Shown here piece by piece: positions 1-8,272 of a DNA stretch of 51,418 nt. A program made the translations under genes and the position numbers. Source of the stretch: JBFWML01 sp050251635 (lineage in GTDB: Bacteria; Campylobacterota; Campylobacteria; Campylobacterales; SZUA-545). Each line of letters starts with the position of its first letter. Position 1 is the first letter of the stretch. The stretch spans positions 1-51,418 of the forward strand of contig JBFWML010000011.1 in the NCBI GenBank assembly GCA_050251635.1, written 5' to 3'. The notes beneath the pieces are model-generated. The model worked only from the letters and a program-made list of their open reading frames with translations. It was not told the DNA's origin and made no database searches.

Positions 1-536
1 GTGCCGAACCAAACCTCACCTCTTACTTCGGACGCATCCATGCGCCGGATATTTCAACCGCAAAAAATAGTGCTCTTCTGAATGTCTACGCAGAGGCCTA
101 CTGTACCAGCAACTGTGGTGCTACTGACCTTATGCGAGCCTCGGTTGACAGCCAAGATTGGTGGCTCGTCACAACCGACAGCAATACCGAAGTCAACCTT
201 ACCAGCACTCTCGTTGCCACTGGCGATGACCTAGTCATCGAGGGTGGCGCAGCCGTTTCGCAACCCCTTGTCTTTAGTGGCACGCGCGCCCACACTGCGG
301 TTGTCCATCTTAATGTCCCCGCGTACCTCTGGTATCGCCCCTTCGCCAAACCCTACCGCAAGGTTCAGGCTGGCGACGAGGGTAGCCGCAAGGGCTGTTA
401 TGAACACCCTTGCGTATTCATCGAGTTTCTCGAAGGCGGGGCCACCGGTTTTGGCGGCATTGGAGATAGTCCGGGAAAACGCCGCTTTATCGACGACGCC
501 AACGAGACCCGGCAGCCCCAAAGGGTGGGATGGTGA
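1..536 (+). CDS. 3' end of a large unrecognised protein upstream of pseudopilins (partial)
   Basis: The reading frame is open from the first bases of the window (codons in phase from base 3) to TGA at 534-536, so the start lies outside. About 177 residues are visible, ending in Pro-Gln-Arg-Val-Gly-Trp. The tail is rich in aromatic residues, has Cys pairs (CTSNCG near the left end, GCYEHPC later) and ends in a GDSPGKR-like segment, which suggests an exported, disulfide-containing protein. Its stop codon overlaps the start of the first pseudopilin gene, so it is probably the first gene of the pilin-like operon. Large secreted proteins (PilY1- or MshQ-like) often sit beside minor pilin genes, but I cannot assign this fragment to a family. 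Function is not claimed. Confidence 0.7.
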   Translation, partial: AEPNLTSYFGRIHAPDISTAKNSALLNVYAEAYCTSNCGATDLMRASVDSQDWWLVTTDSNTEVNLTSTLVATGDDLVIEGGAAVSQPLVFSGTRAHTAVVHLNVPAYLWYRPFAKPYRKVQAGDEGSRKGCYEHPCVFIEFLEGGATGFGGIGDSPGKRRFIDDANETRQPQRVGW

Positions 537-1099
537 AGCGCCGCGCCGGTTTCGGCATTATTGAAGCCATTGTGACCATTGTGCTTTTGAGCCTGATTTT
601 CGCCACCATCCCCATGCTGCTGACCAAAGCGACCGAAAGCGATATCGCCTCGCTAGAAGGTGAAGCGCTTTACCACGCCTCGGCGCTGGTGGGGCGGATT
701 GCGGCCTTGCCTTTTAACAGCGCGATGCTGGATGGCAACGAAAGCAAAATCATCAACATAGGCGGGGAGTGTGTGCCAAACAATGGGCAGCTAACCCGCT
801 CTGCTAGCTCTTCTAGGCTTTGCGTCGATCTGCCGGGCAATCCCGGCGATATTGATTACAATGGTGAGCTTAGAGCGATTAATCAGTTTCATGGCTATGG
901 CCAATCCCTACCCGATCGGGGCTTTGATTTGAACGTGACGATCGGGTATCTGAACGAATCGGGTACTTGGGGCAACTGGACCACCGTAGCGGGCCCCACC
1001 AATCTGCTTCTTATCACCGTCACTGCCACTCACGCCACCATCGGCGAAACCATCGGAACGCTGCGTTACGTGGCCTCCAATATCGGGGCGCTTCAATGA
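530..1099 (+). CDS. Minor pseudopilin, PilV/GspI-like
   Basis: This is a 189-residue type IV pilin-like protein. The N-terminus has a short basic leader ending in Gly (MVKRRAG), then FGIIE with Glu at mature position +5 and a hydrophobic helix of about 20 residues. That is the prepilin peptidase/N-methylation signal of class III signal peptides. The rest is a soluble globular region. It would be cleaved and methylated by the prepilin peptidase and act at the inner membrane as a minor component of a type IV pilus or type II secretion pseudopilus. The ATG at 530 overlaps the upstream stop (ATGGTGA); the GTG at 533 is an alternative start. Its position as first of four suggests a PilV/GspI role, an inference from order only. 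Confidence 0.85.
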   Translation: MVKRRAGFGIIEAIVTIVLLSLIFATIPMLLTKATESDIASLEGEALYHASALVGRIAALPFNSAMLDGNESKIINIGGECVPNNGQLTRSASSSRLCVDLPGNPGDIDYNGELRAINQFHGYGQSLPDRGFDLNVTIGYLNESGTWGNWTTVAGPTNLLLITVTATHATIGETIGTLRYVASNIGALQ

Positions 1100-1974
1100 G
1101 GCGCGGTTTTACGATGATCGAGCTGATTTTTTCGCTGGTCATTATTGCCGTGGTTGCCAGCGTGGGGACCGATGTCATTCGGATGGTCTTCGAACGCTAC
1201 GTTGCTTCGCGGGATTTGGAGCGTGGCCAAAGCGATGTACGCCGCACCCTCGATCTGCTGGCTAGCCGGTTGCAATACCGCATCAAAAACAGCGCGATCG
1301 GGCGCAATACGGGCAACAATCAGATTATCGCCATCGACAATCTGGCGCTCAACACCAATTTTGAAGTGCTGGAATGGATAGGTATTGCCTATGAATCCCA
1401 ACGCGGCATGAACAAGGCAGGCTGGACAGGTTATGCTATTCAAACCGGAGAAAACAGCCTAGGTGATCCGGGGGCAAACTTCAACACTGCCGCCTTGTCG
1501 ATTGAAACCGAGCTCACCAGCGCGATCGACCCCTACGGCAGCCGTTCGGTTGTACTGGTTTTTGCCGGCAAGGACGGCCGCGGATCCTACACAAGCGATC
1601 AAAACTCCAGCTGGGGCTGGCACGCCGACGACAACCTCAGCAGCTACTTTGCCGTCACGCCCAATACAGAAACCAATCTAACGCTGACCAACTTAGCGCC
1701 CAGCAACCCCACCGATTTTTCCGAACAGTACTTTCTGGCCCGCAGCGCCTATGCGCTCTGGGTGGACGAAGGCAATCTGACGCTGGTTTACAACTACCGC
1801 CCATGGCTGGGCGAAACTTTGGCTGACGGCACGTCAACCCCATTGCTCGAAAATGTCACCACCTTCCACTTCCGCGAAAGCGGCGGGGTTTTGCGGCTGA
1901 TTCTTTGCGTCAGCCTGCCCGACGGCGTCATGGGCGACACGGTGGAGTACTGCCGGGAAAGAAGCGTGCTGTGA
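1096..1974 (+). CDS. Minor pseudopilin, PilW/GspJ-like
   Basis: This is a 292-residue pilin-like protein starting at the ATG that overlaps the previous stop (ATGA, 1096-1099). The leader MRRG is followed by FTMIE with Glu +5 and a hydrophobic helix (residues 5-26). That context fixes the start, although the frame is open further upstream. The long C-terminal region, with repeated Asn/Ser/Thr-rich segments and a few cysteines (LILCVSLP, VEYCRE), fits a large minor pilin of the PilW/GspJ size class. Translation is coupled to both neighbours. Whether the assembly is a type IV pilus or a type II pseudopilus cannot be decided here, because the ATPase and secretin genes are outside the window. Confidence 0.85.
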   Translation: MRRGFTMIELIFSLVIIAVVASVGTDVIRMVFERYVASRDLERGQSDVRRTLDLLASRLQYRIKNSAIGRNTGNNQIIAIDNLALNTNFEVLEWIGIAYESQRGMNKAGWTGYAIQTGENSLGDPGANFNTAALSIETELTSAIDPYGSRSVVLVFAGKDGRGSYTSDQNSSWGWHADDNLSSYFAVTPNTETNLTLTNLAPSNPTDFSEQYFLARSAYALWVDEGNLTLVYNYRPWLGETLADGTSTPLLENVTTFHFRESGGVLRLILCVSLPDGVMGDTVEYCRERSVL

Positions 1975-2312
1975 GGCGGGGTTTTTCGTTGATTACGGCC
2001 ATCTTTATGATGGTGCTGGTGGCCACCGTCGGTGTAGCCATTTTGAATCTTTCGGCCTTTTCGACGGAACAAAAAAGTCAGGCTTTTTTACGCGCCCAAG
2101 CCGAACTGCTGGCAAGAAGCGGCACCGAATACGCGGTTTTGCGGCTTGCCAAAAACGGGGTCGGGCCCGTGAATATCAGCGCCGATCCCTTCGATATTAA
2201 TATCACCATGGATGATTTAGGCGGCGGCACAGTACTAATGGACACCATTGTCACCGCACCCGATCTGGCCATGCCCATCCGCTACCACAGACGCACGGTG
2301 CAACGCCCGTGA
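1971..2312 (+). CDS. Minor pseudopilin lacking Glu+5, PilX/GspK-like N-terminus
   Basis: This is a 113-residue protein that I start at GTG 1971, which overlaps the previous TGA (GTGA); upstream starts in the same frame would bury the leader. The sequence begins VRRG then FSLIT, a class III leader with Gly -1 and Phe +1 but Thr in place of the usual Glu at +5. In known type II and IV systems the tip pseudopilin GspK and the PilX class are the members that lack Glu +5, so this gene is probably the tip-type member, although it is much shorter than GspK. A hydrophobic helix (residues 5-27) is followed by a short helical domain. The neighbours are three Glu+5 pseudopilins, as expected for a tip complex. 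Confidence 0.78.
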   Translation: MRRGFSLITAIFMMVLVATVGVAILNLSAFSTEQKSQAFLRAQAELLARSGTEYAVLRLAKNGVGPVNISADPFDINITMDDLGGGTVLMDTIVTAPDLAMPIRYHRRTVQRP

Positions 2313-2974
2313 GACGCGGTTTTACGGTGATCGAAATCATCTTCGTGGTGACGATCGTCGCCATCTTGATCGGCATCGCCGCGCCGCGGTTGCTGGAAAA
2401 AGACGACCTTTCTCTGGCGGCCGATCAGGTCATTGGCCATATTCGATATACGCAGCATTTGGCGTTAATGGATGACCGGTTTGACCCCAATGACGCAAGA
2501 TGGTTTGAATCCCGCTGGCAAATTTATTTTCACAGCAACGCCGGCTCCGACGATAAGCTTGCCTACACGATCTTTAAGGACAATAACTATAACAACAACC
2601 CCGATCCGAATCTGGACGAAATTGCCAGAAATCCCCTTGATCGTTCAAAATTCCTCACCGGAGGATTCAACTCGATCGTGCCGATCCCGGTTACCGATCC
2701 AAGCGCAGACCCGACCCTTTGCCTCGGATGCACCTATGACATTACCGGAATCAACTTCTCACCCTCGTGCACAAACCATCAAGGCGAGACACAATCAAGA
2801 CGAATATCATTTGGCGAGATTGGCAGGCCTTACTACCAAAACGCAGACACCAACCCCTATAGAAGCGATCGCCGGGTTCTTACAGTCTGCACCATCACCC
2901 TCACCCACCAAAGCGGCGACACCGCCCGAATCTGTATCGAACCCGAAACCGGCTACACCCACCGCTGCGATTAG
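2309..2974 (+). CDS. Minor pseudopilin, GspH/FimT-like
   Basis: This is a 221-residue protein starting at GTG 2309, which overlaps the previous stop (GTGA). The leader MRRG is followed by FTVIE with Glu +5 and a strongly hydrophobic helix through residue 25, then the sequence APRLLEKDD, typical of GspH/FimT-class pseudopilins. The C-terminal half has four cysteines (LCLGCT, SCTNH and later CTI, RCD) that may form disulfides in the periplasm. The 5' end resembles that of the gene at 1096 even at codon level, as expected for paralogous leaders. It is the last gene of the pilin run; 45 bases follow before the ABC transporter gene, holding a good -10 element. Confidence 0.85.
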   Translation: MRRGFTVIEIIFVVTIVAILIGIAAPRLLEKDDLSLAADQVIGHIRYTQHLALMDDRFDPNDARWFESRWQIYFHSNAGSDDKLAYTIFKDNNYNNNPDPNLDEIARNPLDRSKFLTGGFNSIVPIPVTDPSADPTLCLGCTYDITGINFSPSCTNHQGETQSRRISFGEIGRPYYQNADTNPYRSDRRVLTVCTITLTHQSGDTARICIEPETGYTHRCD

Positions 2975-2982
2975 TAAGCGGC

Positions 2983-2991
2983 TGGTATAAT
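2983..2991 (+). promoter_or_regulatory. Extended -10 promoter element for the MsbA-like gene
   Basis: TGG followed by TATAAT (2986-2991) forms an extended -10 box (TGnTATAAT), 28 bases before the TTG start at 3020. No convincing -35 is visible at 16-18 bases spacing, which is common for extended -10 promoters. It lies in the only gap between the pilin genes and the transporter. Confidence 0.5.
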
Positions 2992-3019
2992 CGGCCCTAT
3001 TTTTCACTAAAGCATCTCC

Positions 3020-4732
3020 TTGAAAAAGACACTCAAACGCTTCTGGCCCTATATGCGCCAGTACAAAGGTTATTTTGCGTTGACGGTTCTAGGCACCCTG
3101 ATGGTTGCCTTCGGAACCGCCGCCGTTCCCTATCTGATTCAGCCGGTGATGGACGACATCTTTATCAACAAAGATGTCGAAATGCTCTACGCGCTGCCTG
3201 CCGTTATCATTGTTATTCACATTATTAAAGGGGTCGGAACCTACATTCAGGCCTACTACACCAGCCTGATCGGTCAGGATATTGTACGGCGCATCCGGGA
3301 CGAACTGCTTTCGGTGCTTATCCGTCTGGAGCTGGGTTTTTTTCAGGCCAGCCAGAAGGGCGCGCTCATTAGCCGCATCACCAACGACACCGGACGCATT
3401 CAAGGGGTGGTCTCCAACGCGGTACCCTATCTGATTCGGGATTTTCTCAGTATTCTTGCACTGATGGGCGTGGTAATCTACCAAAACCCCGCACTGGCCT
3501 TTATGGGTCTGATTATTCTTCCCGTGGCCGGATGGCCGCTTTCAAAACTCTCTAGACGCATGAAGCGACTCTCTGCCACCAGCCAAATCAAGGTGGGCAA
3601 TATGACCTCCCGCCTAAGCGAAATTTTTCAAAACGTTGAAATTATCAAGGGCTACAACGCCGAATCCCACGAAGAAGCCCGCTTCGCCCATGACAATAAG
3701 GAGTTTTTCCGCTACACCATGAAAGGCGTCAAAACCAACCAACTGGTCAGCCCTCTTATGGAAACCCTAGGCTCGATCGGTGTGGCGGTCGTGATTTTGG
3801 TGGGCGGACATCAGGTCATTGAAGGCGAAATGAGCGTTGGGGCCTTCTTTTCTTTTATGACGGCGCTCTTCATGCTTTACACACCCATCAAAAACATCTC
3901 CCGACTTTACAACAGCATGCAAGATGGCGTTGCCGCCGGGGAACGGATTTTTGAATATCTCGATATGAAAACCGCCATCCAGGACGGCCCGCAGGTTCTC
4001 GCGGAACCCATTAACGATATCCGTTTAGAGCATATCAATGTTACCTTTGGACAAACCAAGGCACTGCGGGATATTCAGCTTCATATCCGATCGGGAGAGC
4101 GTATCGCGCTAGTGGGAATGAGCGGCGGCGGAAAGTCCACGCTTGTCAATCTGTTGCCCCGCTTCGTCGACCCCAGCGGAGGCGCTGTAATCATTAACGG
4201 CATTGACTCCAAACAATACACCCTCGCCTCCCTGCGCAATCAAATCGGTATCGTTACTCAGCAACTCTTCTTGCTCGGAGACACGATCGCCGCCAATGTG
4301 GCCTATGGACGGGAATGGGACGCGGAGCGCATTATTGAGGTGCTGAAGCTGGCCAACGCTTGGGAGTTTGTCTCACAAATGCCCAATGGGATAGAAACCT
4401 ATATCGGCGAAGGCGGAGCCGGACTCTCCGGCGGCCAAAAACAGCGTCTGTCGATCGCGCGTGCACTTTACAAGAACCCCTCGCTCTTCATTCTTGACGA
4501 AGCCACCAGCGCGCTGGATAATGAGAGCGAAGCCAAAGTACAGGAGGCTCTGGAGCGGGCAACCGCAGGGAAAATCACCCTCACTATCGCACATCGCCTT
4601 AGCACCGTCAAAAACGCCGATCGCATTTTGCTTCTTTCCAAGGGTGCTATCGTCTGTAGCGGCAGCGAAGCGCAACTGATTCAAAACTGCCCGGAGTTCA
4701 GGCAGCTTCACCACGGCAGTCTGCTTCCATGA
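3020..4732 (+). CDS. msbA: MsbA-like lipid A / lipid exporter, ABC transporter with fused permease and ATPase
   Basis: This is a 570-residue half-transporter. The N-terminal permease (about residues 15-310) has six predicted membrane helices. The C-terminal ATPase has Walker A GMSGGGKST (366-374), signature LSGGQKQR (469-476), Walker B LFILDEA (489-495) and the H-loop in TIAHRLST. Length and domain order match MsbA, which flips lipid A-core across the inner membrane as a homodimer; other lipid or peptide exporters of the same architecture cannot be excluded. The start is TTG at 3020 with no clear Shine-Dalgarno sequence. The stop overlaps the ATG of the LptF/G-type gene (ATGA), supporting a joint role in lipopolysaccharide transport. 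Confidence 0.85.
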   Translation: MKKTLKRFWPYMRQYKGYFALTVLGTLMVAFGTAAVPYLIQPVMDDIFINKDVEMLYALPAVIIVIHIIKGVGTYIQAYYTSLIGQDIVRRIRDELLSVLIRLELGFFQASQKGALISRITNDTGRIQGVVSNAVPYLIRDFLSILALMGVVIYQNPALAFMGLIILPVAGWPLSKLSRRMKRLSATSQIKVGNMTSRLSEIFQNVEIIKGYNAESHEEARFAHDNKEFFRYTMKGVKTNQLVSPLMETLGSIGVAVVILVGGHQVIEGEMSVGAFFSFMTALFMLYTPIKNISRLYNSMQDGVAAGERIFEYLDMKTAIQDGPQVLAEPINDIRLEHINVTFGQTKALRDIQLHIRSGERIALVGMSGGGKSTLVNLLPRFVDPSGGAVIINGIDSKQYTLASLRNQIGIVTQQLFLLGDTIAANVAYGREWDAERIIEVLKLANAWEFVSQMPNGIETYIGEGGAGLSGGQKQRLSIARALYKNPSLFILDEATSALDNESEAKVQEALERATAGKITLTIAHRLSTVKNADRILLLSKGAIVCSGSEAQLIQNCPEFRQLHHGSLLP

Positions 4733-5757
4733 AAAGCAGACTGCTTTCGGGCTACCTCCTCCACCATTTCGCAGGCAGTTTCTTTCCGCTCTTTGGCGCT
4801 CTTTTTCTGATAGCCTCCGTTGTCGCCTTTGTTCAGCTTGCAGCCATGACATCAGCCATCAAGATGAGTTTTGGAGAGATGCTGCTTCTATACACAACCC
4901 ACATCCCCACTATTTTGCTCTACACAATGCCAATCACTTTCTTTGCCTCGCTTACCGTCGCATTGGCAAAGCTCTCCTTTGACCTTGAGCTGATAGTGCT
5001 TTTTAGCCTGAAAACCAGTGTTTTTAGAATTATGCGCCCCTTCTTCGCCCTCGCAACCATCTTAACTATCGTTATGTTATTGGTGGGCTTGGTTCTTAAA
5101 CCTAAAGCCTATTTTTTGCAACGGGCGATGATCTACAGCAAACAGGATGATGCGCAGATCAATATTCGCGCCAGCGAATTTGGTCAACGTTTCGGAGACT
5201 GGCTGTTATTTGTGGGTCAGCAAACAAGCGAAGACAGCTATCGTGAGGTTGTCATGTTTTCCAAGGAGTCTGATGCGCGTTCGGGTTATTTTGTCGGCGC
5301 ACAGCGGGCAATTGTTGAAAACAACGAAGGACTGCTCAGCTTTATTCTCTTTGACGGCAGTGCATATCAGACAACCGAACAACAAATTACTCAAGTAGAC
5401 TTCGAACAGATGCGGCTCAACGAACCCGGCCGCCTTCGGGCTTTAGACTATCAAGGCTTGAAAGCCTACTGGATCGACGGATTTGACGAGCGTCGAACAA
5501 AGCGGGAGTTTATCTGGACCGCCTTGGCATCGTTTTTTGTCTTGCTCTGCCTGCCTGCCGCTGCCGCATTCGGTATCCACAATCCGCGATTCGAAAAAAA
5601 CCGGGCTTCCGCGTGGGCCCTGGGGATGACACTGCTCTTTTACGTCCCCGGGTTCCTTCTTGGAGACAAGGCATCCCTCTATGCCTTTGCAATTATCCCG
5701 TTATGGCTGACATTGAGTCTCTACTTCTACCGCCGCCGCGTCGGCCGCACCTTTTAA
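4729..5757 (+). CDS. LptF/LptG-family permease (YjgP/YjgQ)
   Basis: This is a 342-residue membrane protein with the LptF/G layout: about three helices in the first 120 residues, a periplasmic beta-jellyroll-like region (about 125-260) and three helices at the C-terminus. The N-terminal region MKSRLLSGYLLHHF and the TLL..MP.TFF-like segment are typical of the family. LptF and LptG together form the membrane part of the LptB2FG ATPase that extracts LPS from the inner membrane. Only one such permease is present here, and whether it is LptF or LptG is not settled; Campylobacterota often carry the partner elsewhere. It is translationally coupled to the MsbA-like exporter. It ends 128 bases before ccoN. 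Confidence 0.85.
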   Translation: MKSRLLSGYLLHHFAGSFFPLFGALFLIASVVAFVQLAAMTSAIKMSFGEMLLLYTTHIPTILLYTMPITFFASLTVALAKLSFDLELIVLFSLKTSVFRIMRPFFALATILTIVMLLVGLVLKPKAYFLQRAMIYSKQDDAQINIRASEFGQRFGDWLLFVGQQTSEDSYREVVMFSKESDARSGYFVGAQRAIVENNEGLLSFILFDGSAYQTTEQQITQVDFEQMRLNEPGRLRALDYQGLKAYWIDGFDERRTKREFIWTALASFFVLLCLPAAAAFGIHNPRFEKNRASAWALGMTLLFYVPGFLLGDKASLYAFAIIPLWLTLSLYFYRRRVGRTF

Positions 5758-5874
5758 CTGCCTTAATCACCCAAAATTTATCCCATTCCTTTAAAGAATC
5801 CATGCGGGTTTGTTAAGTGTTTGTTAATTAAGTTTAGACTAATCTGCGTCCCGCATAAAGGTGTCTAATCTCAC

Positions 5875-5882
5875 AAGGAGGT
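5875..5882 (+). promoter_or_regulatory. Strong ribosome binding site of ccoN
   Basis: AAGGAGGT lies 3 bases before the ATG at 5886, a full match to the anti-Shine-Dalgarno sequence. The gap 5758-5885 upstream is AT-rich around 5810-5850 (TTGTTAA and TTTAGACTAAT motifs) and must hold the promoter of the oxidase operon, but I cannot assign exact boxes. Confidence 0.6.
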
Positions 5883-5885
5883 AGC

Positions 5886-7364
5886 ATGCAAGCTTCGAGT
5901 GCATCGCTCAGTTACGACTACTCAGTCGCCAAACTGTTCACCATCACAATGGTGATCTTCGGCATAATCGGCATGCTGATTGGTGTGGTTCTCGCGTTCC
6001 AGCTGGCCTGGCCCGCGTTCAACCTGACGAACATTGCGGGGGAATACACGGCATTTGGCCGTCTTCGCCCGCTTCACACCAACGGCATTATTTACGGCTT
6101 TACCCTTAGCGGTATTTGGGCCTCTTGGTACTACATCTCCCAGCGCGTGCTGAAGGTGTCTATGAATGAGTATCCTTTCTTGAAGGCGCTCTCTCAGATT
6201 CACTTCTGGCTCTACGCACTGATTCTGGTTTTGGCCGTCATCACTCTGTTTGCGGGCATCACTCAGAACAAAGAGTACATCGAAATGGCATGGCCGATCG
6301 ACGTTCTCGTTGTGGTTATGTGGGTTGTCTGGGGTCTGCATATGTGGGGCATGATCGGCGTTCGCCGTGAAAAAGGCCTCTACATCTCCATGTGGTACTT
6401 CATCGCAACCTTCTTGGCTATCGCGATGCTCTACATCATGAACAACCTGCAAATCCCCACGGCGCTTGCTACCGGTTACGGCTCCTTCTGGCACTCCGTA
6501 TCCATGTATGCCGGTACCAACGACGCGCTCGTTCAGTGGTGGTGGGGTCACAACGCGGTAGCGTTCGTGTTCACCTCCGGCGTTATTGCAGTCATGTACT
6601 ACTTCATGCCCAAAGAGGCCGGTCAGCCTATCTTCTCGTATAAGCTGTCCTTGTACTCCTTCTGGTCTTTGATGTTTGTTTACCTCTGGGCCGGCGGCCA
6701 CCACGTGATCTACTCCACCGTTCCGGACTGGATGCAGACCATGGGCTCCGTTTTCTCCGTGGTACTGATTCTGCCCTCCTGGGGTACCGCCATTAACTTC
6801 CTCTTGACCCTGCGCGGCCAGTGGCACCAAGTGACCACCAACCCGTTGATCAAGATGATGATTCTGGCCTCCGTGTTCTACATGTTCTCCACCCTTGAGG
6901 GACCGATTCAGTCCATCAAGTCCGTTAACGCGTTGGCACACTTTACTGACTGGATCGTCGGTCACGTTCACGACGGCGCGCTCGGCTGGGTTGCCTTCAC
7001 CATTATGGCGGCGGCTTACCACATGGTTCCCCGCATGTACGGTCGCAAGATCTACAGCGCGAAACTGCTGGAAATCCAGTTCTGGGTTCAGACCACCGGT
7101 ATCGTTCTGTACTTCACCAGCATGTGGATCGCGGGTATCACCCAAGGTCTGATGTGGCGCGCAAGCGACCAGTACGGCAACCTCGCGTACAGCTTTATTG
7201 ACACCGTCAATGCGCTGCACCCGTACTACGCTATCCGCGGTATCGGCGGCCTGCTGTATCTGCTCGGCTTCCTCGTCTTCGCATGGAACCTTTATAAGAC
7301 CATGACCGTCGGTGAGAAGATCGAAAAAGAATCTCCGTCGGCAACCCCGATTTCGGCGAACTAA
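5886..7364 (+). CDS. ccoN: cbb3-type cytochrome c oxidase subunit I
   Basis: This is the catalytic subunit (492 residues, about 12 membrane helices) of the high-affinity cbb3 oxidase, which reduces oxygen with electrons from cytochrome c. Visible metal ligands are His64 (low-spin haem, in LHTNG), His222 (GHN), His272 and His273 (GGHHV) for CuB, and His360/His362 (GHVHDG) near haem b3. Tyr266 and Glu338 also fall at a constant 15-residue offset from the Pseudomonas stutzeri numbering known to me, which supports an intact active site. The strong Shine-Dalgarno sequence and first position indicate the start of the operon. ccoO follows after 11 bases. Confidence 0.97.
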   Translation: MQASSASLSYDYSVAKLFTITMVIFGIIGMLIGVVLAFQLAWPAFNLTNIAGEYTAFGRLRPLHTNGIIYGFTLSGIWASWYYISQRVLKVSMNEYPFLKALSQIHFWLYALILVLAVITLFAGITQNKEYIEMAWPIDVLVVVMWVVWGLHMWGMIGVRREKGLYISMWYFIATFLAIAMLYIMNNLQIPTALATGYGSFWHSVSMYAGTNDALVQWWWGHNAVAFVFTSGVIAVMYYFMPKEAGQPIFSYKLSLYSFWSLMFVYLWAGGHHVIYSTVPDWMQTMGSVFSVVLILPSWGTAINFLLTLRGQWHQVTTNPLIKMMILASVFYMFSTLEGPIQSIKSVNALAHFTDWIVGHVHDGALGWVAFTIMAAAYHMVPRMYGRKIYSAKLLEIQFWVQTTGIVLYFTSMWIAGITQGLMWRASDQYGNLAYSFIDTVNALHPYYAIRGIGGLLYLLGFLVFAWNLYKTMTVGEKIEKESPSATPISAN

Positions 7365-7375
7365 GGAGGCTATCG

Positions 7376-8038
7376 ATGTTCCACTGGTTAGAAAAAAGAC
7401 CGTTTTTCTTCGCGGTATTCCTGTTTGTCGTTATTTCGTTCGCCGGTCTGATCGAGATCATTCCCGGTTACTCCCAGGCTTCCCGCCCCGTAGTGGGGAA
7501 AGAGCCTTACACCATGCTTCAGCTGGCCGGCAAAAACATTTACATGAAAGAAAACTGTAACGTTTGCCACTCCATGCTGATCCGCCCGTTTAAAAACGAA
7601 ACCGATCGCTACGGCATGTACTCCCTTTCGGGTGAATATGCCTACGACCGCCCCTTCCTGTGGGGTTCCAAGCGGACCGGTCCCGACCTGATGCGCGTAG
7701 GCAACTACCGCACCACCGACTGGCACGAAAACCACATGCTTGATCCCGTGGCTATCGTCCCCGGTTCAATCATGCCTCCCTATCCGTGGCTGTTTGACAA
7801 AGCTGCCGACGTAGATACCGCCTATGCGGAAGCGTTGACCGTTAAGCGGGTGTTCAACACCCCTTACACCGACGAGCAGGTGCCCGAAAACGATCTGGCA
7901 AAAGCCAAGCAGATTATGCTGGCCGAAGCGGCAGAGATCGTGGCTGATATGAAAGACCCCCGCGTTAAAGCGGCTCACGAGCGCGGTGAAATCACCGAAA
8001 TCGTAGCGCTGATCGCGTATCTGAACAGCCGCAAGTAA
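7376..8038 (+). CDS. ccoO: cbb3-type cytochrome c oxidase subunit II (mono-haem)
   Basis: This is a 220-residue membrane-anchored c-type cytochrome with one N-terminal helix (about residues 9-30). The haem attachment motif is CNVCH (61-65), and the Met ligand is probably Met133 in GSIMPPYPWL, a signature of CcoO. It passes electrons from CcoP to CcoN on the periplasmic side. A GGAGG Shine-Dalgarno sequence lies in the 11-base gap after ccoN. It is intact and of normal length. Confidence 0.97.
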   Translation: MFHWLEKRPFFFAVFLFVVISFAGLIEIIPGYSQASRPVVGKEPYTMLQLAGKNIYMKENCNVCHSMLIRPFKNETDRYGMYSLSGEYAYDRPFLWGSKRTGPDLMRVGNYRTTDWHENHMLDPVAIVPGSIMPPYPWLFDKAADVDTAYAEALTVKRVFNTPYTDEQVPENDLAKAKQIMLAEAAEIVADMKDPRVKAAHERGEITEIVALIAYLNSRK

Positions 8039-8047
8039 GGCAAACAC

Positions 8048-8272
8048 GTGGATTTTGTGGTCGTCAAAGGGTATATCTACTTCTTCATGATGGCGGGCGC
8101 CGCGATTATGATGATCTGGTACATCTGGCATCTATACAGCAACCGTGAGCGCAGCAGCCAGTATGAAGAGTACTCCAACCTCGTCCTCCACGACGAGTTG
8201 GAGGATACTCCCGTTGAGGCCCGAGAAAACAGGGACAAGAACCCAAAAGCAGCAAAAAAGGATGAGAGATGA
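8048..8272 (+). CDS. ccoQ: cbb3 oxidase small subunit CcoQ
   Basis: This is a 74-residue protein with a single membrane helix (about residues 8-27) followed by a charged cytoplasmic tail, in the usual place between ccoO and ccoP. CcoQ stabilises the cbb3 complex in other bacteria. The start is GTG at 8048, 9 bases after the ccoO stop. The stop overlaps the ccoP ATG (ATGA at 8269-8272), so CcoP translation is coupled to it. Sequence conservation of CcoQ is low, so the call rests on size, topology and position. Confidence 0.88.
   Translation: MDFVVVKGYIYFFMMAGAAIMMIWYIWHLYSNRERSSQYEEYSNLVLHDELEDTPVEARENRDKNPKAAKKDER

Noticed and set aside
5922..7220. Long open frame (432 codons) opposite ccoN
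   Set aside because: It is antisense to an intact, motif-complete ccoN; its product is His/Asn/Gly-rich with no domain, as expected from the complement of a codon-biased membrane gene.
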